Below are positions 26,253-35,311 of a DNA stretch of 64,000 bases, in pieces. The notes below the pieces were generated by a model. It made no database searches and was not told the origin of the DNA. It saw nothing but the letters and a program-made list of their open reading frames with translations. How positions within the stretch are numbered: the stretch's first letter is position 1; the number at the start of each line of letters is the position of its first letter. The position numbers were made by a program, and so were the translations under genes. The stretch covers positions 1,860,001-1,924,000 of the forward strand of contig NZ_CP146092.1 of NCBI RefSeq assembly GCF_037023145.1, in the 5' to 3' direction. Source of the DNA: Ralstonia sp. RRA. Lineage in GTDB: Bacteria > Pseudomonadota > Gammaproteobacteria > Burkholderiales > Burkholderiaceae.

Positions 26253-27628
26253 TGAGCCTCCGGGCGCAGGCGATCGAGCTCAACGGCGGCGGTGCGCAGA
26301 TCGGCACGCGCGGCAATCAGGTCGTTGCGCGCCTGGCGGAAGACGCGCTGGGCGTCGAGAAAATCGAGGATGCCGCGCTCGCCATGGCGGTAGGCGGCTT
26401 CGGCCACGCGCAAGGCGGATTCGGCCTGCTTGACCACGCCAGACTCCAGCGCGCTGACTTGCGACTCGGCAATCTCGTATTGGCGATAGGCGGACTCAAC
26501 GGCTTGGCGGGTCTGCAGCTCACGATCACGCAGCACGGCGCGCGCGCGTTCGAGCGCCGCCACCGCTTCACCCACCGGGCCATCGCGCCGGTCGAACAGC
26601 GGGATCGACATCACCACGCCCACGCGGTTGTCCTGCAGATCGGGGGCGCGATCCACCGTGCCGCGCAGCGCGAGCGATGGCCAGCGTTGGCTGCGCTCGT
26701 GCGCCAGGCGCGCCTCGCCTTCGCGCACGGCAGCGCGATCGGCTTCGAGATCGGGGTGGGTTGCCACCACCATACTGACCAGATCGGCCAGCGGCGGCAG
26801 GTGCGCGACCGGCGGTGCGTCGGCGCCGGCATCCACGTCAAAGGTCAGCGGCAGATCGGTGCCGACTGCGCGGCGCAGTTCGGCCAGCGACTGCTGCACG
26901 CGCAATGCGGCGGCCTGCTCGGTGCGTTGTGCGTTGAGCAGTTCGGCATCGCCACGGATCAGCTCGTAGCGCGGGGCCTCGCCGGTTTCCACCCGCACGG
27001 CGACACGACGGCGGATCTGTTCGACCAAGGCCACGTCTTCGCGTGCGTTGCGTTGCTCGGCTTCACGGCGGACCACGTCGTAGAAGCGCAGTTTGAGCTG
27101 GGCATCCACGTCACGCGCTTGCGATCGTGCGTTGGCCCGTGAGCCTTCGTAGGCGGCATCGGCGGCTTGCGCGCGGGCGGCGCGCTGCCATGGCAGATCG
27201 AGCTTCTGCGTGATCGACACGCTATTGGTGCGTCCTTCTGCCGCACCGGGCATGCGGGCACGCTGGCGGCCGGTCATGGCTTCCACCTCGGGGTTGGGCC
27301 AGGCGCGCGCGGTGGTCATGCCGGCCTGTGCAGCACGCACCTGCGCCTGCGATGCGGCGAGCGCCGGATGGTTGGCGCGCGCCAGTTCCAGCAACTGCGG
27401 CAGCGTGTAGCGCGGCAGGGGAAGCGCCTCGTCACGTGGCGCGGTGGGGGTGGCCGCAGGCGCCTTGGCCTGCGAGGGCGCAGCGGAGGCTGCGGGGGCT
27501 GCGAGAGCGGAAGCCGCCGAAGCCGACAACACGGTCAGCACAGCAGCAAGAAGCAAGCGTTGCGACGCACGCGCGCCCGCAGCGGGGCACGGTCGGGCCG
27601 CGTCCTGGTTGGACAACATCCGGATCAT
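26249..27628 (-). CDS. RND outer-membrane channel (CzcC/TolC family)
   Basis: A 459-residue protein with a signal peptide, an Ala/Pro-rich linker, and two TolC-like repeats of long helices (LPQLLELARANHPALAASQ; SMVVATHPDLEADRAAVREG). Repeat pairs form the trimeric periplasmic tunnel. It is first of the three pump genes: channel, adaptor, transporter, with ATGA overlaps between successive genes that indicate tight stoichiometric coupling. There is an ATG at 27628 and another at 27619; the first is taken. Confidence 0.92.
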   Translation of the reverse strand: MIRMLSNQDAARPCPAAGARASQRLLLAAVLTVLSASAASALAAPAASAAPSQAKAPAATPTAPRDEALPLPRYTLPQLLELARANHPALAASQAQVRAAQAGMTTARAWPNPEVEAMTGRQRARMPGAAEGRTNSVSITQKLDLPWQRAARAQAADAAYEGSRANARSQARDVDAQLKLRFYDVVRREAEQRNAREDVALVEQIRRRVAVRVETGEAPRYELIRGDAELLNAQRTEQAAALRVQQSLAELRRAVGTDLPLTFDVDAGADAPPVAHLPPLADLVSMVVATHPDLEADRAAVREGEARLAHERSQRWPSLALRGTVDRAPDLQDNRVGVVMSIPLFDRRDGPVGEAVAALERARAVLRDRELQTRQAVESAYRQYEIAESQVSALESGVVKQAESALRVAEAAYRHGERGILDFLDAQRVFRQARNDLIAARADLRTAAVELDRLRPEAQ

Positions 27629-27734
27629 CCTGAAAAAGAAGAACAGCCAAGCGCGGGCGCCCTGCCCGTCAAAGACAAGGCAGGTGCCGCACTACGAACT
27701 CAAGGGAGGGGCTTCCGGCAAGCGCCGGAGAAGA

Positions 27735-28262
27735 TCAGACGTGCGCAGGCGGGCGCAGCATGGGTGCCGGCACAGGGCCGGCCTGGAACGGCGGGAGTGC
27801 AACGCGGACGCGCGCGACACGCAGGCCGGGCGCAAGCGTCATGGGAGGCGGCGGCAGCCAGAGTTCTGGCGCGTCGCTGGGGTGATCGGGGGTAGCGGCG
27901 TTGCTGGAAGGGGCATCGGGCGCGGTGTGCGCCTGCGCCACCCAGTGCTCCACGCTGAAGCACTGGCCGGGCTGCTTGACCAGCTTGCCGAGCGCCACCT
28001 TGATGGCGCGCTCGAAGCCCTTGCTGGGCTGGGCAACCGGCTGCACGTCGTCCAGTGCATCGTCGACGACGGCCTCGATAGCTTCCAGCGCATCGTCAGC
28101 AGCTTGCCCATCGGGGAAATGCGTGGCCGAGAACACCGTGACGGTAAACAGCAGGCACCAGATCGTGACGATCCACCGTACACCACGCGCGCGCGACAGC
28201 ACGCCACGCGCGTGGGCGCGAGACAGTGTCGGCAAGGCGAAGTGAAGATTTGGCACAAACAT
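27735..28262 (-). CDS. Hypothetical protein upstream of the czcCBA-type operon (CzcI-like position)
   Basis: A 175-residue protein with one hydrophobic segment (WIVTIWCLLFTVTVF) that looks like a signal or anchor, an acidic stretch (DDALEAIEAVVDDALDD), and a Pro-rich C terminus (PPPPMTLAPG ... VPAPMLRPP). It lies 106 bases upstream of the channel gene on the same strand. In metal-resistance operons of this group, the slot is held by CzcI/CnrY-like regulatory proteins that also end in a Pro-rich tail. Identity to these is by position and general shape only. Confidence 0.55.
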   Translation of the reverse strand: MFVPNLHFALPTLSRAHARGVLSRARGVRWIVTIWCLLFTVTVFSATHFPDGQAADDALEAIEAVVDDALDDVQPVAQPSKGFERAIKVALGKLVKQPGQCFSVEHWVAQAHTAPDAPSSNAATPDHPSDAPELWLPPPPMTLAPGLRVARVRVALPPFQAGPVPAPMLRPPAHV

Positions 28263-28327
28263 GGGCCCCGAATACTAGCAGGAGAATTACTGCATCTGCA
28301 CATAACTTCCGGCAGAACGCACGGATG

Positions 28328-28738
28328 TCACTCGGAATCGACCTGGGCGGCGCGAATCCGTTCCATTTCCTGCCAATGCGTCTTCACCCAATCGTCCAGG
28401 CCCATGAGCGTGCGGTTGAGCGATTCGCCCAGGGGGCTCAGGCGGTATTCCACGTGCGGGGGCACGCTGTCGTAGATGGTGCGCAGGACGAGGCCGTTGG
28501 CTTCCAGCTCGCGCAAGGTCTGCGTGAGCATCTTCTGCGAGATGCCGTCGCCCACGCGGCGCAGGAGTTCATTGTTGCGCACGGGGCCGTTTTCCAGCGC
28601 AGGGAAGATGCGCAGGGCCCACTTGCTTGCGACCAGTTCAAGGGCGCGCGTCGATGGGCAGGCCTCCACCTCGATGGCATGTTCCGCGCTCTTCTCATGC
28701 GATTGCTGAGTGTCGGCAATAGCCTTGTTGGCCGTCAC
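28328..28738 (-). CDS. HxlR-family transcriptional regulator
   Basis: A 136-residue single-domain winged-helix protein. It shows the family's Cys region (ACPSTRALELVASKWALRIF), recognition helix area (ELLRRVGDGISQKMLTQTLRELEANGLV) and wing (VEYRLSPLGESL). The lone conserved Cys often senses electrophiles or oxidants. It is divergent from an SMR exporter and a flavodoxin-fold reductase, which it probably represses. GGAGGTAACC precedes the ATG. Confidence is high on family, moderate on target. Confidence 0.9.
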   Translation of the reverse strand: MTANKAIADTQQSHEKSAEHAIEVEACPSTRALELVASKWALRIFPALENGPVRNNELLRRVGDGISQKMLTQTLRELEANGLVLRTIYDSVPPHVEYRLSPLGESLNRTLMGLDDWVKTHWQEMERIRAAQVDSE

Positions 28739-28815
28739 GGTTACCTCCGGGTGCGTACTTGTTGGCGTGTGACCGTACCCCTAATCTGGCCCCACTGCAA
28801 CGCATCGGAGGTGAT

Positions 28816-29145
28816 ATGCAACAAGCCGCCTGGCTCTGGCTGTTGGCTGCGGGCGCCGTGGAAATCGCCATGGCGATCTCGCTCAAATTTGCGCAAGGGT
28901 GGACACGCCCCATCCCCAGCGTGCTCGGCATCGTGACGGCGCTTGCCAGCGTCTTCCTGCTCACGCATGCCATGCGCGGCCTGCCCGCCGGCACGGCCTA
29001 TGCCATCTGGACGGGTATCGGCTCGGTGGGCGTCACGCTGCTGGGCATTCTCGTCTTTGGCGAAAGCATGCAGCCGGCGCGCCTGGCCTGTATCGGGCTG
29101 GTAATTGCCGGCACCGTTGGCCTCAACTTCTTCAACGCTGCATAA
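28816..29145 (+). CDS. SMR-family small multidrug/guanidinium-type transporter
   Basis: A 109-residue protein with four membrane helices. The essential Glu lies in LAAGAVEIAMAISLK. AYAIWTGIGSVGVTLLG resembles the SugE/Gdx subgroup more than EmrE, but Trp after the Glu, usual in Gdx, is replaced. GGAGGTGAT sits immediately upstream. It forms an operon with the following reductase gene (11-base gap) and is divergent from the HxlR gene. Substrates would be quaternary or guanidinium-like cations. Confidence 0.88.
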   Translation: MQQAAWLWLLAAGAVEIAMAISLKFAQGWTRPIPSVLGIVTALASVFLLTHAMRGLPAGTAYAIWTGIGSVGVTLLGILVFGESMQPARLACIGLVIAGTVGLNFFNAA

Positions 29146-29156
29146 GGAGCCCTTAC

Positions 29157-29801
29157 ATGACCCGCCTGCTCCACATCGAAGCCTCGCCCATGAAAGCGCT
29201 GTCGCACTCCATTGACGTGGCCCGGCAGTTTCTCGATAGCTATCGCACTGCCCACCCTGACCACGAGATCGACACGATCGACCTGTGGAGCCCGGATCTC
29301 GACCTGCCCGAGTTCGATGCCGACATGATCGGCGCCAAGTTTGCGGTGCTGCGCACGCAAGACGCCACGCCGGCGCAACGCGCGCAATGGCAACGCGCCG
29401 TAGTGCTGTCGCAGCGCTTCAATGCAGCAGACCACTATCTCTTCTCGGTGCCGATGTGGAATTTCGGCGTGCCCTACCGGCTCAAGCATTTCATTGACGT
29501 GGTGACGCTGCCCGGCCAGAACTGGAACTGGTCACCCGGCACGGGCTATCAGGCGCTGCTCTCGGGTAAGAAGGCGGCGCTTGTCTACGCCAGTGCCGGT
29601 GCCTATGCGGCGCACACCGAAAGCGCCAGCGAGTCACCCGACGATTTTCAGAAGCCCTATCTGCGCCGCTGGCTGCGCTTCATCGGCATTGAAGACGTGA
29701 CGGAGATCAGCGCCGCACCCACACTGACCACGCCCGATGCGCTGGCAGCAGCCAAGGCGAATGCCAAGGTGCGAGCCTCGGCACTGGCGACCGCCTTCTG
29801 A
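29157..29801 (+). CDS. FMN-dependent NADH-azoreductase / quinone reductase family
   Basis: A 214-residue flavodoxin-fold enzyme. It has LLHIEASPMKALSHS at the FMN phosphate site, VPMWNFGVPYRLKHFID at the flavin/substrate loop, and GKKAALVYASAGAY in the second strand. Members reduce quinones and azo or nitro compounds with NAD(P)H, protecting against electrophiles. AAGGAG stands eight bases before the ATG. Next to an SMR exporter and an HxlR regulator it fits an electrophile- or quinone-response unit. Confidence 0.85.
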   Translation: MTRLLHIEASPMKALSHSIDVARQFLDSYRTAHPDHEIDTIDLWSPDLDLPEFDADMIGAKFAVLRTQDATPAQRAQWQRAVVLSQRFNAADHYLFSVPMWNFGVPYRLKHFIDVVTLPGQNWNWSPGTGYQALLSGKKAALVYASAGAYAAHTESASESPDDFQKPYLRRWLRFIGIEDVTEISAAPTLTTPDALAAAKANAKVRASALATAF

Positions 29802-29835
29802 GTCGCACGCGGCGGACGGGGTTGACTGCACGCAT

Positions 29836-29860
29836 AAGTGTATCTACACTGGTTACACTT
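29836..29860. promoter_or_regulatory. Rrf2 operator 1
   Basis: AAGTGTA-N11-TACACTT, a perfect seven-base dyad, 12 bases before the regulator ATG. Half sites TGTA and TACA have the same spacing as in operator 2. Confidence 0.6.
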
Positions 29861-29872
29861 TATCTGACCACC

Positions 29873-30310
29873 ATGTCTACCAGCAGCCGCTTTGCCGTCG
29901 CCGTGCATATCCTGACCCTGCTTGCCAGTGCAGAAGGGCCGTTGCCGTCGTCGCGGATTGCGGGCAGCGTGGGCACCAATCCGGCGTTGATCCGTCGCCT
30001 GGTTGCGCAGTTGGCCGAAGCCGGTTTCGTCAGTTCGCAGATGGGCGCAACAGGCGGCGCAACGCTGGCGCAGCCGGCAGATCGCATCACGCTGCTCGAC
30101 GTGTTTCGGGTGGTGGAATCGTCCGTGCTGATCGCGCTGCCGCCCAACGCACCCAACCCGGCGTGTGATGTGGGCCGCGAGATCACCGGCGTGCTGGAGC
30201 GCGTGACCGAACGTGCGCAGGCCGCCATGGAAACCGAGCTTGCCGCGCAGACCATCGCGAGCATGCTGGAAGAAGTCGGGCACGCACAAAAGCGTCGTCG
30301 CCGGGCCTAG
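29873..30310 (+). CDS. Rrf2-family transcriptional regulator (YwnA-like)
   Basis: A 145-residue winged-helix protein (MSTSSRFAVAVHILTLLAS, then PSSRIAGSVGTNPALIRRLVAQLAEAG and GGATLAQPADRITLLDVFRVVE). It lacks the cluster of three Cys used by iron-sulphur Rrf2 members; only one Cys (NPACDVG) is present, so a Cys-switch or ligand mechanism is likelier. The frame extends back to 29822, but that segment contains the operator, so the 29873 ATG is taken. The next gene is an NAD(P)-binding oxidoreductase with a matching operator. This mirrors the ywnA-ywnB pair of Bacillus. Confidence 0.87.
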   Translation: MSTSSRFAVAVHILTLLASAEGPLPSSRIAGSVGTNPALIRRLVAQLAEAGFVSSQMGATGGATLAQPADRITLLDVFRVVESSVLIALPPNAPNPACDVGREITGVLERVTERAQAAMETELAAQTIASMLEEVGHAQKRRRRA

Positions 30311-30335
30311 CGCTTTGGCGGTTTTTTTTATCGAT

Positions 30336-30360
30336 ATATGTAACTGCATTAATTACATAT
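30336..30360. promoter_or_regulatory. Rrf2 operator 2
   Basis: ATATGTAA-N9-TTACATAT, a perfect eight-base dyad 32 bases before the oxidoreductase ATG. TGTA and TACA fall at the same positions of a 25-base site as in operator 1. Confidence 0.6.
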
Positions 30361-30392
30361 CGCATCACAGCCACTCAACAAGGAGTTGAACC

Positions 30393-31004
30393 ATGAAGAT
30401 TGCAATCATTGGCGCCACCGGGCGCGTTGGCACCCGCCTGATCGACGAAGCCCTGCGCCGCGGCCACCAGGTGACGGCCATTGCGCGCACCGCCTCCAAA
30501 TTGCCCGCACGTGCAGGCCTGACCGCCAAGGACGTGGATGTGGCTGACCAGGCTGCGTTGGTGGCCGCGCTGGCAGGCAACGATGTGGCCTTCAGCACCG
30601 TGCGTTTCCTGCAAGCCAATGCGGACCAGATTGTGGGCGCCGTGAAGAAGGCGGGTGTGCCGCGCCTGCTGGTGGTGGGTGGCGCCGGCAGCCTGGAAGT
30701 GGCACCGGGCGTGGCACTGATCGATACGCCGCAGTTCCCCAAGGAGTACTTTGCCGAAGCCTCGGCAGGCCGTGACTTCCTCAACGCGCTGCGCACGGAG
30801 ACCGAGCTGAACTGGACGTTCGTATCGCCGTCGGCCATCTTCGAACCGGGCGAGCGCACGGGCCACTTCCGCGTCGGCAAGGACACGCTGCTGGTGGATG
30901 CCAACGGCAAGCCCTGGGTGTCGATGGAGGACTACGCCATCGGCTTCCTCGACGAGACGGAAAAGCCGGCGCACCCGCGCCAGCGCTTCACGATCGGCTA
31001 CTGA
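30393..31004 (+). CDS. NAD(P)-binding oxidoreductase (NmrA/YwnB-like short SDR)
   Basis: A 203-residue Rossmann protein. The glycine motif IIGATGRVGTRLI lies at residues 5-17, and LVVGGAGSLEV and NWTFVSPSAIFEP are typical of the atypical SDR group related to YwnB and flavin reductase-like proteins. It likely senses or reduces a quinone or flavin. AAGGAG is spaced seven bases from the ATG. The gene's own operator matches that of the preceding Rrf2 gene, so the two are probably co-regulated by redox stress. Confidence 0.88.
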   Translation: MKIAIIGATGRVGTRLIDEALRRGHQVTAIARTASKLPARAGLTAKDVDVADQAALVAALAGNDVAFSTVRFLQANADQIVGAVKKAGVPRLLVVGGAGSLEVAPGVALIDTPQFPKEYFAEASAGRDFLNALRTETELNWTFVSPSAIFEPGERTGHFRVGKDTLLVDANGKPWVSMEDYAIGFLDETEKPAHPRQRFTIGY

Positions 31005-31610
31005 TCAACGGCAGGTGGACGGCACCGCCAGCGCCTTCTCGAAAGGGTCACGGCGCAGGCTTGGGTCTTGCGCGCTCAGGCAGTAGGCACTGCCGCCCAC
31101 CTCAACGCGTGCCTGCCAGCGGCTAGCGGTGCCGCGCGATTCTTGAATCGCCCCGGTAGCACGCGGCGTGGATGCGGCGTCCGGCCCGAACGCGTGGCCG
31201 GTGCCGCGCGCTGTGCTTGCCGCGAGATTGTTTTCTGCCTGTGACCGTGTGCGCGGTGGCAGTGTTGCCGGCGCGCTGAGGTCGAGCGTGCGTGCTTCAA
31301 CGGCATCCACCGTGGCAGGTGCAACAGGTACCGATTCCGAGGTCGTGGAACGCTGCATCGGAACCGGCGACGTGGCCTGCGGGCTGCGGGCCGGTGTTCG
31401 CGCGGGTGGTGGAGGTGTTGGCCTCGGCGATGTGTCGATGCTGAGCAGCCGCCCTTGCAGCAGCGGCTCATCACGTTCAGCGGGTGTCGGATGATCCCGC
31501 CACCACGCCAGCAATGCCAGATGCCCCAGCACCACGAGTGCCAGGACGATCAGCCTTGCGCCGTGCCTGTCAGTGGCTGAGCGTATCGGCCATGCCTGGT
31601 GGCGCGCCAT
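31005..31610 (-). CDS. Hypothetical single-pass protein downstream of the histidine kinase
   Basis: About 201 residues from the ATG at 31610 (the frame is open to 31634). One membrane segment (LIVLALVVLGHLALLAWW) is followed by a Pro/Thr/Ala-rich disordered region and a C-terminal patch with two Cys (SAYCLSAQDPSLRRDPFEK ... STCR). The start overlaps the kinase 3' end by about 40 bases, so it is the third gene of that operon. The layout recalls TonB-like or secretion-linked anchored proteins, but I do not recognise a family. Confidence 0.6.
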   Translation of the reverse strand: MARHQAWPIRSATDRHGARLIVLALVVLGHLALLAWWRDHPTPAERDEPLLQGRLLSIDTSPRPTPPPPARTPARSPQATSPVPMQRSTTSESVPVAPATVDAVEARTLDLSAPATLPPRTRSQAENNLAASTARGTGHAFGPDAASTPRATGAIQESRGTASRWQARVEVGGSAYCLSAQDPSLRRDPFEKALAVPSTCR

Positions 31611-33072
31611 CCGGTTCGATCGGTTCAGGAGCACTGTCCAACGCCGGAAGACGGATCACCACGGCACAGCCCTTTCCACCCAGGCCGTCCTCGATGGCCA
31701 CCGAGCCATTGCCGAGTTCGACAATGCGCCGCACGATCGCCAAACCCAGGCCGCTGCCTTGCGACTGACTGCCGCGCGGGCGGTAGAAGCGCTCGAACAC
31801 ACGCTCGCGCTCGTCGGGCGGGATGCCGGGGCCGGTGTCTTCAATGCGCAGTTCGATCATCGGCACGGCTGCGCCCGAGGCGGCACTCGCCGCGCCTTGC
31901 TCAACACGCTTGACCACCACGCGCACCTCGCCGTCCTTGGGCGTTTCGCGCACGGCGTTGTCGAGCACGTTTTCAACCAGCGTGGCGGCATCTTCATGCG
32001 ACACCGACACCCACGCCTGATTGGCGCCCTCATACGACAGCGTAACGTTGCGACGCTCAGCACGTGAGGCTTGCTGAATCACGCCGCTGCGCGCACAACC
32101 AGCCAGATCAGACAGCGCACCTTGCGCCAGCTGGGCTTCCACACGGCGTGCATCGAGCCGTGCGATGGCCAGCAACTTGGCCAGCGATTGCGTCGCGCGC
32201 GAAATGCCACGGTCAAATTCACGCAGCGCGGTGGAGCGATCGTCCTCGCTGTCGGAATGCGAGACGACATACGCCTGCGCCTGAATGGCCGCCAGCGGCG
32301 TACGCAGCTCGTGCGCGGCATCGGCAAAGAAGCGGCGGTCTGCCTCGATGCCGCGTCGCACGCGCGCGAACAGATCGTTCAGCGCTTCCACCAGCGGTTT
32401 CAGCTCGGCGTGCTCGACACTCTGCACGGGGTCCAGATCCGCCGAGTCGCGCGACTCCACCTGGCGTGTCAGCGTACGCAGCGGCTTGAGCCCCTGATGC
32501 GCCGCCCAGCCCACCATCACCATCAGCGCGATGGCAAGAATGGCCAGTGCAATCGCCACTTCCTCGAAGAGATCGCGAATGGCACGTTCATACGCAGAGA
32601 GCGGCTGTGCCACGGTGGCCGTGAGCTTGCCGTCGACGCTATCCACCGTATAGCTGCGCCACGGTTTGCCCTCGAGCATGATCTCGACCACGGTCTCGTG
32701 CGCCTTGCCACAGGGCATGGTGGGCGCACCAGGGAAGGCGGTGATGACGTGGCCAGCGCGATCGCACAGCACGTAGCGGAATTCACCGGGGAGGATGTTG
32801 GGCAGCGAGAGGCCCAGCTTGATGTCGGTAAGGCGGCGCAGGAATTCCTCCCGGCGCGGCACGTCATCCATGTTGAGCGTGGTGAGATCAGCGTAGGCCT
32901 GCGCCGACATGCGCAGATCGCTCACCACTTGGCGGCTGTTGGTGCGGGAGATTTCCAGATGCGCGATCACCAGTTGCACCAGCAGCATCAGCACCAGTGC
33001 CAGCAGGATCAGCACATATAGGCGAAACGACAGCGACCGGACCCGCAGGATCGCTGGAACCGCCAGCTTCAC
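31570..33072 (-). CDS. Sensor histidine kinase (QseC/PmrB-like)
   Basis: A 500-residue kinase with two membrane segments flanking a periplasmic domain (about residues 40-165), HAMP, and the H box FADAAHELRTPLAAIQAQ. The N box is VENVLDNAV; the G boxes are EDTGPGIPP and GSGLGLAIVRR. It phosphorylates the OmpR-type regulator whose stop overlaps this start by four bases. The periplasmic stretch contains two Cys (VLCDRAGHVI, PTMPCGKAHE) that could form a disulphide. The stimulus is unknown. Confidence 0.92.
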   Translation of the reverse strand: MKLAVPAILRVRSLSFRLYVLILLALVLMLLVQLVIAHLEISRTNSRQVVSDLRMSAQAYADLTTLNMDDVPRREEFLRRLTDIKLGLSLPNILPGEFRYVLCDRAGHVITAFPGAPTMPCGKAHETVVEIMLEGKPWRSYTVDSVDGKLTATVAQPLSAYERAIRDLFEEVAIALAILAIALMVMVGWAAHQGLKPLRTLTRQVESRDSADLDPVQSVEHAELKPLVEALNDLFARVRRGIEADRRFFADAAHELRTPLAAIQAQAYVVSHSDSEDDRSTALREFDRGISRATQSLAKLLAIARLDARRVEAQLAQGALSDLAGCARSGVIQQASRAERRNVTLSYEGANQAWVSVSHEDAATLVENVLDNAVRETPKDGEVRVVVKRVEQGAASAASGAAVPMIELRIEDTGPGIPPDERERVFERFYRPRGSQSQGSGLGLAIVRRIVELGNGSVAIEDGLGGKGCAVVIRLPALDSAPEPIEPDGAPPGMADTLSH

Positions 33073-33734
33073 CGGTTGCCCCCGATCATGTAGCCCACGC
33101 CGCGGATGGTCTGGATGGTCTCATTGCCGAGCTTGCGGCGCAGGTGGTGGATGACGACTTCAAGCGCGTTGGCGCTGACGCTGTCGCCTTCACGGTAGAG
33201 GGCGTCCATGAGCGTCTCGCGCGGGACCCAGCGATGGGCACGGCGCACGAGTTCAAGCAGCAACTGGTATTCGCGCGGGGTGAGCTCGATGATCTGCCCA
33301 TCCTGCGTCACGCGCTTTTGCGAAGGCTCGACCACCAGGGCGCCAACGCTCCACTGGTTGGTGCTCTGCCCGGCATGGCGGCGCAACACGGCACGCAGGC
33401 GGGCGACGAGTTCATCCACGGGGAACGGCTTGACGAGGAAGTCGTCGGCGCCGGAGTCCAGGCCCTTGAGGCGTTCGGACAGTGCATCGCGCGCGCTCGC
33501 AATGATGACCGGCACATCGCTGTGTGCGGCACGCAGTTCTTCGAGGAAGGTATGGCCCTCACCATCGGGCAAGCCGAGGTCGAGCACGATGGCCTCGAAC
33601 GTGTTGGTGGTGATCCATTTCTGCGCGTCAACCAGGCGGCGTACCCAGGTCGCGTTATAGCCGGCCTGACGCAGCGCGCGGGCCAGTGCGGTGCCCAACG
33701 GCAGGTCGTCTTCGATGAGGAGGATGGCGTTCAT
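33069..33734 (-). CDS. OmpR-family response regulator (QseB/TctD-like)
   Basis: A 221-residue regulator. The receiver domain has LIEDDLPLG, the phosphoacceptor in IVLDLGLPDGEG and Lys in LVKPFPVDEL. The C-terminal winged helix reads LTPREYQLLLELVRRAHRW and RRKLGNETIQTIRGVGYMI. First gene of a three-gene operon with its kinase. Its leader carries a hairpin (GCCGGCACCTG/CAGGCGCCGGC, 33771-33796, one mismatch), which may stabilise or regulate the message. It is divergent from mntH. Confidence 0.93.
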   Translation of the reverse strand: MNAILLIEDDLPLGTALARALRQAGYNATWVRRLVDAQKWITTNTFEAIVLDLGLPDGEGHTFLEELRAAHSDVPVIIASARDALSERLKGLDSGADDFLVKPFPVDELVARLRAVLRRHAGQSTNQWSVGALVVEPSQKRVTQDGQIIELTPREYQLLLELVRRAHRWVPRETLMDALYREGDSVSANALEVVIHHLRRKLGNETIQTIRGVGYMIGGNR

Positions 33735-33973
33735 GCGAGTGAGTCTTGGCGGATCGACGGTAAACGGACAGCCGGCACCTGGGAACAGGCGCCGGCAAAG
33801 CTGGAAATCTACCCCAACGGACTGAGATTTGCCTTAAATCTGCCGCGGCAATATGACCCACCCATCACCTAAAAGCGGCGCCAGCGGCCAATGTCCGCAT
33901 GGGCAGCGGCACTTGGCTATCATGATGGCCATATCGATTGATTCCTTCTTTACTCACGGACCCCGGCCGCATC

Positions 33974-35311
33974 ATGTTCCGCTTGCCAGCCCTGCCCACC
34001 ACCGCCACCGCGCCGTTCTGCCCATCGGAAGTGCGCGGTACCGTGGCTGTCCCGCCTGACCTGCCACTGTGGAAAAAGCTGCTGCGTTTTGCCGGGCCGG
34101 GGCTGCTCGTCTCCGTCGGCTACATGGACCCGGGCAACTGGGCAACCGACATCGAGGCCGGTTCGCGCTACGGTTATTCGCTGCTGTTTGTGGTGTTGCT
34201 CTCCAGCCTGGCGGCGATGGTGCTGCAATGTCTGTCGGCGCGACTGGGCATTGTCACGGGCAAGGATCTGGCGCGCGCCTCGCGCGAGCGCTACCAGCCC
34301 GGGGCCGTACGCGTGCAATGGCTGTTGGCCGAGCTGTCGATCATCGCGTGCGATCTGGCGGAGGTGTTGGGCTGCGCGCTGGCGTTCCACCTGCTGCTGG
34401 GCGTGCCAATACTGGGGGGCGTGGCGCTCACCGCGCTGGACACGCTGATCGTGCTGGGCCTGAAGGGGAAAAACTTTCGCCAGCTTGAAGCCATCGTGCT
34501 GGGGCTGATCCTCACCATCGGGCTGTGCTACTTCGTGGAGCTGGTGCTCATCAAACCGCACTGGCCGTCGGTGGCGGTCGGGTTGATGCCGTCATGGCAA
34601 AGCGTGAGCGAGCGCGAGCCGCTGTACCTTGCCATCGGCATCCTCGGCGCGACGATCATGCCGCACAACCTATACCTGCATTCGTCCATCGTGCAGACGC
34701 GCATGACGGCCAGCACGGAAGCCGCCAAGCGCGAGGCGGTGGGCTTGTCGCGGCTCGATACCATCCTCTCGCTCTCGCTGGCGCTGCTGGTGAACGGCGC
34801 CATCCTGGTGCTGGCCGCCGCCGCGTTTCATGCCCACGGCCATCACGACGTGGCCGACATCCAGGATGCGCATCGCCTCCTCGAACCCATCGTCGGTACG
34901 GCGGTGGCCGGGGTGCTATTCGGCATCGCGCTGCTGGCGGCGGGGCAAAGCTCCACCTTCACCGGCACCATCGCGGGGCAGATCCTGATGGAGGGTTTCC
35001 TGGACCTGCGCATCCCCTGCTGGCAGCGGCGCCTGATCACCCGTGCGCTGGCACTGATTCCGGCATTCATCGGCGTGGCCATGCTGGGCGACCATGCCAT
35101 CGGCAAACTGCTCGTGATCAGCCAGGTGGTGCTGGGTTTTCAGTTGCCGTTTGCGATGTTTCCGCTGATTCGCATGACCGACGATCGCAAGCTGATGGGC
35201 GTGTTTGTTAACAGCCGATTAACGTCCGTACTGGCTTGGGGTTTATTCGTCGTGATCAGCGTGGCCAATCTTTGGCTGGTGTGGCAGACGCTAGGGCCTG
35301 TCATCCCATAG
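33974..35311 (+). CDS. mntH: Nramp-type divalent metal/proton symporter MntH
   Basis: A 445-residue transporter of 11 membrane helices. The unwound metal site of helix 1 is MDPGNWATDIEAG, and helix 6 has IMPHNLYLHSSIVQTR, both diagnostic for Mn2+ (and Fe2+) uptake. The ATG at 33974 is used; an in-frame TTG at 33938 is less likely. The last six codons and the stop are supplied by the left arm of a palindromic element (see 35291-35460), so the native C terminus may have differed slightly. No MntR or Fur box could be picked out by eye. It is divergent from the QseBC-like operon. Confidence 0.93.
   Translation: MFRLPALPTTATAPFCPSEVRGTVAVPPDLPLWKKLLRFAGPGLLVSVGYMDPGNWATDIEAGSRYGYSLLFVVLLSSLAAMVLQCLSARLGIVTGKDLARASRERYQPGAVRVQWLLAELSIIACDLAEVLGCALAFHLLLGVPILGGVALTALDTLIVLGLKGKNFRQLEAIVLGLILTIGLCYFVELVLIKPHWPSVAVGLMPSWQSVSEREPLYLAIGILGATIMPHNLYLHSSIVQTRMTASTEAAKREAVGLSRLDTILSLSLALLVNGAILVLAAAAFHAHGHHDVADIQDAHRLLEPIVGTAVAGVLFGIALLAAGQSSTFTGTIAGQILMEGFLDLRIPCWQRRLITRALALIPAFIGVAMLGDHAIGKLLVISQVVLGFQLPFAMFPLIRMTDDRKLMGVFVNSRLTSVLAWGLFVVISVANLWLVWQTLGPVIP

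Noticed and set aside
33735..33973. yybP-ykoY-type manganese riboswitch before mntH
   Set aside because: Looked for the conserved GGGGAGUAG-like core and paired loops; not found.
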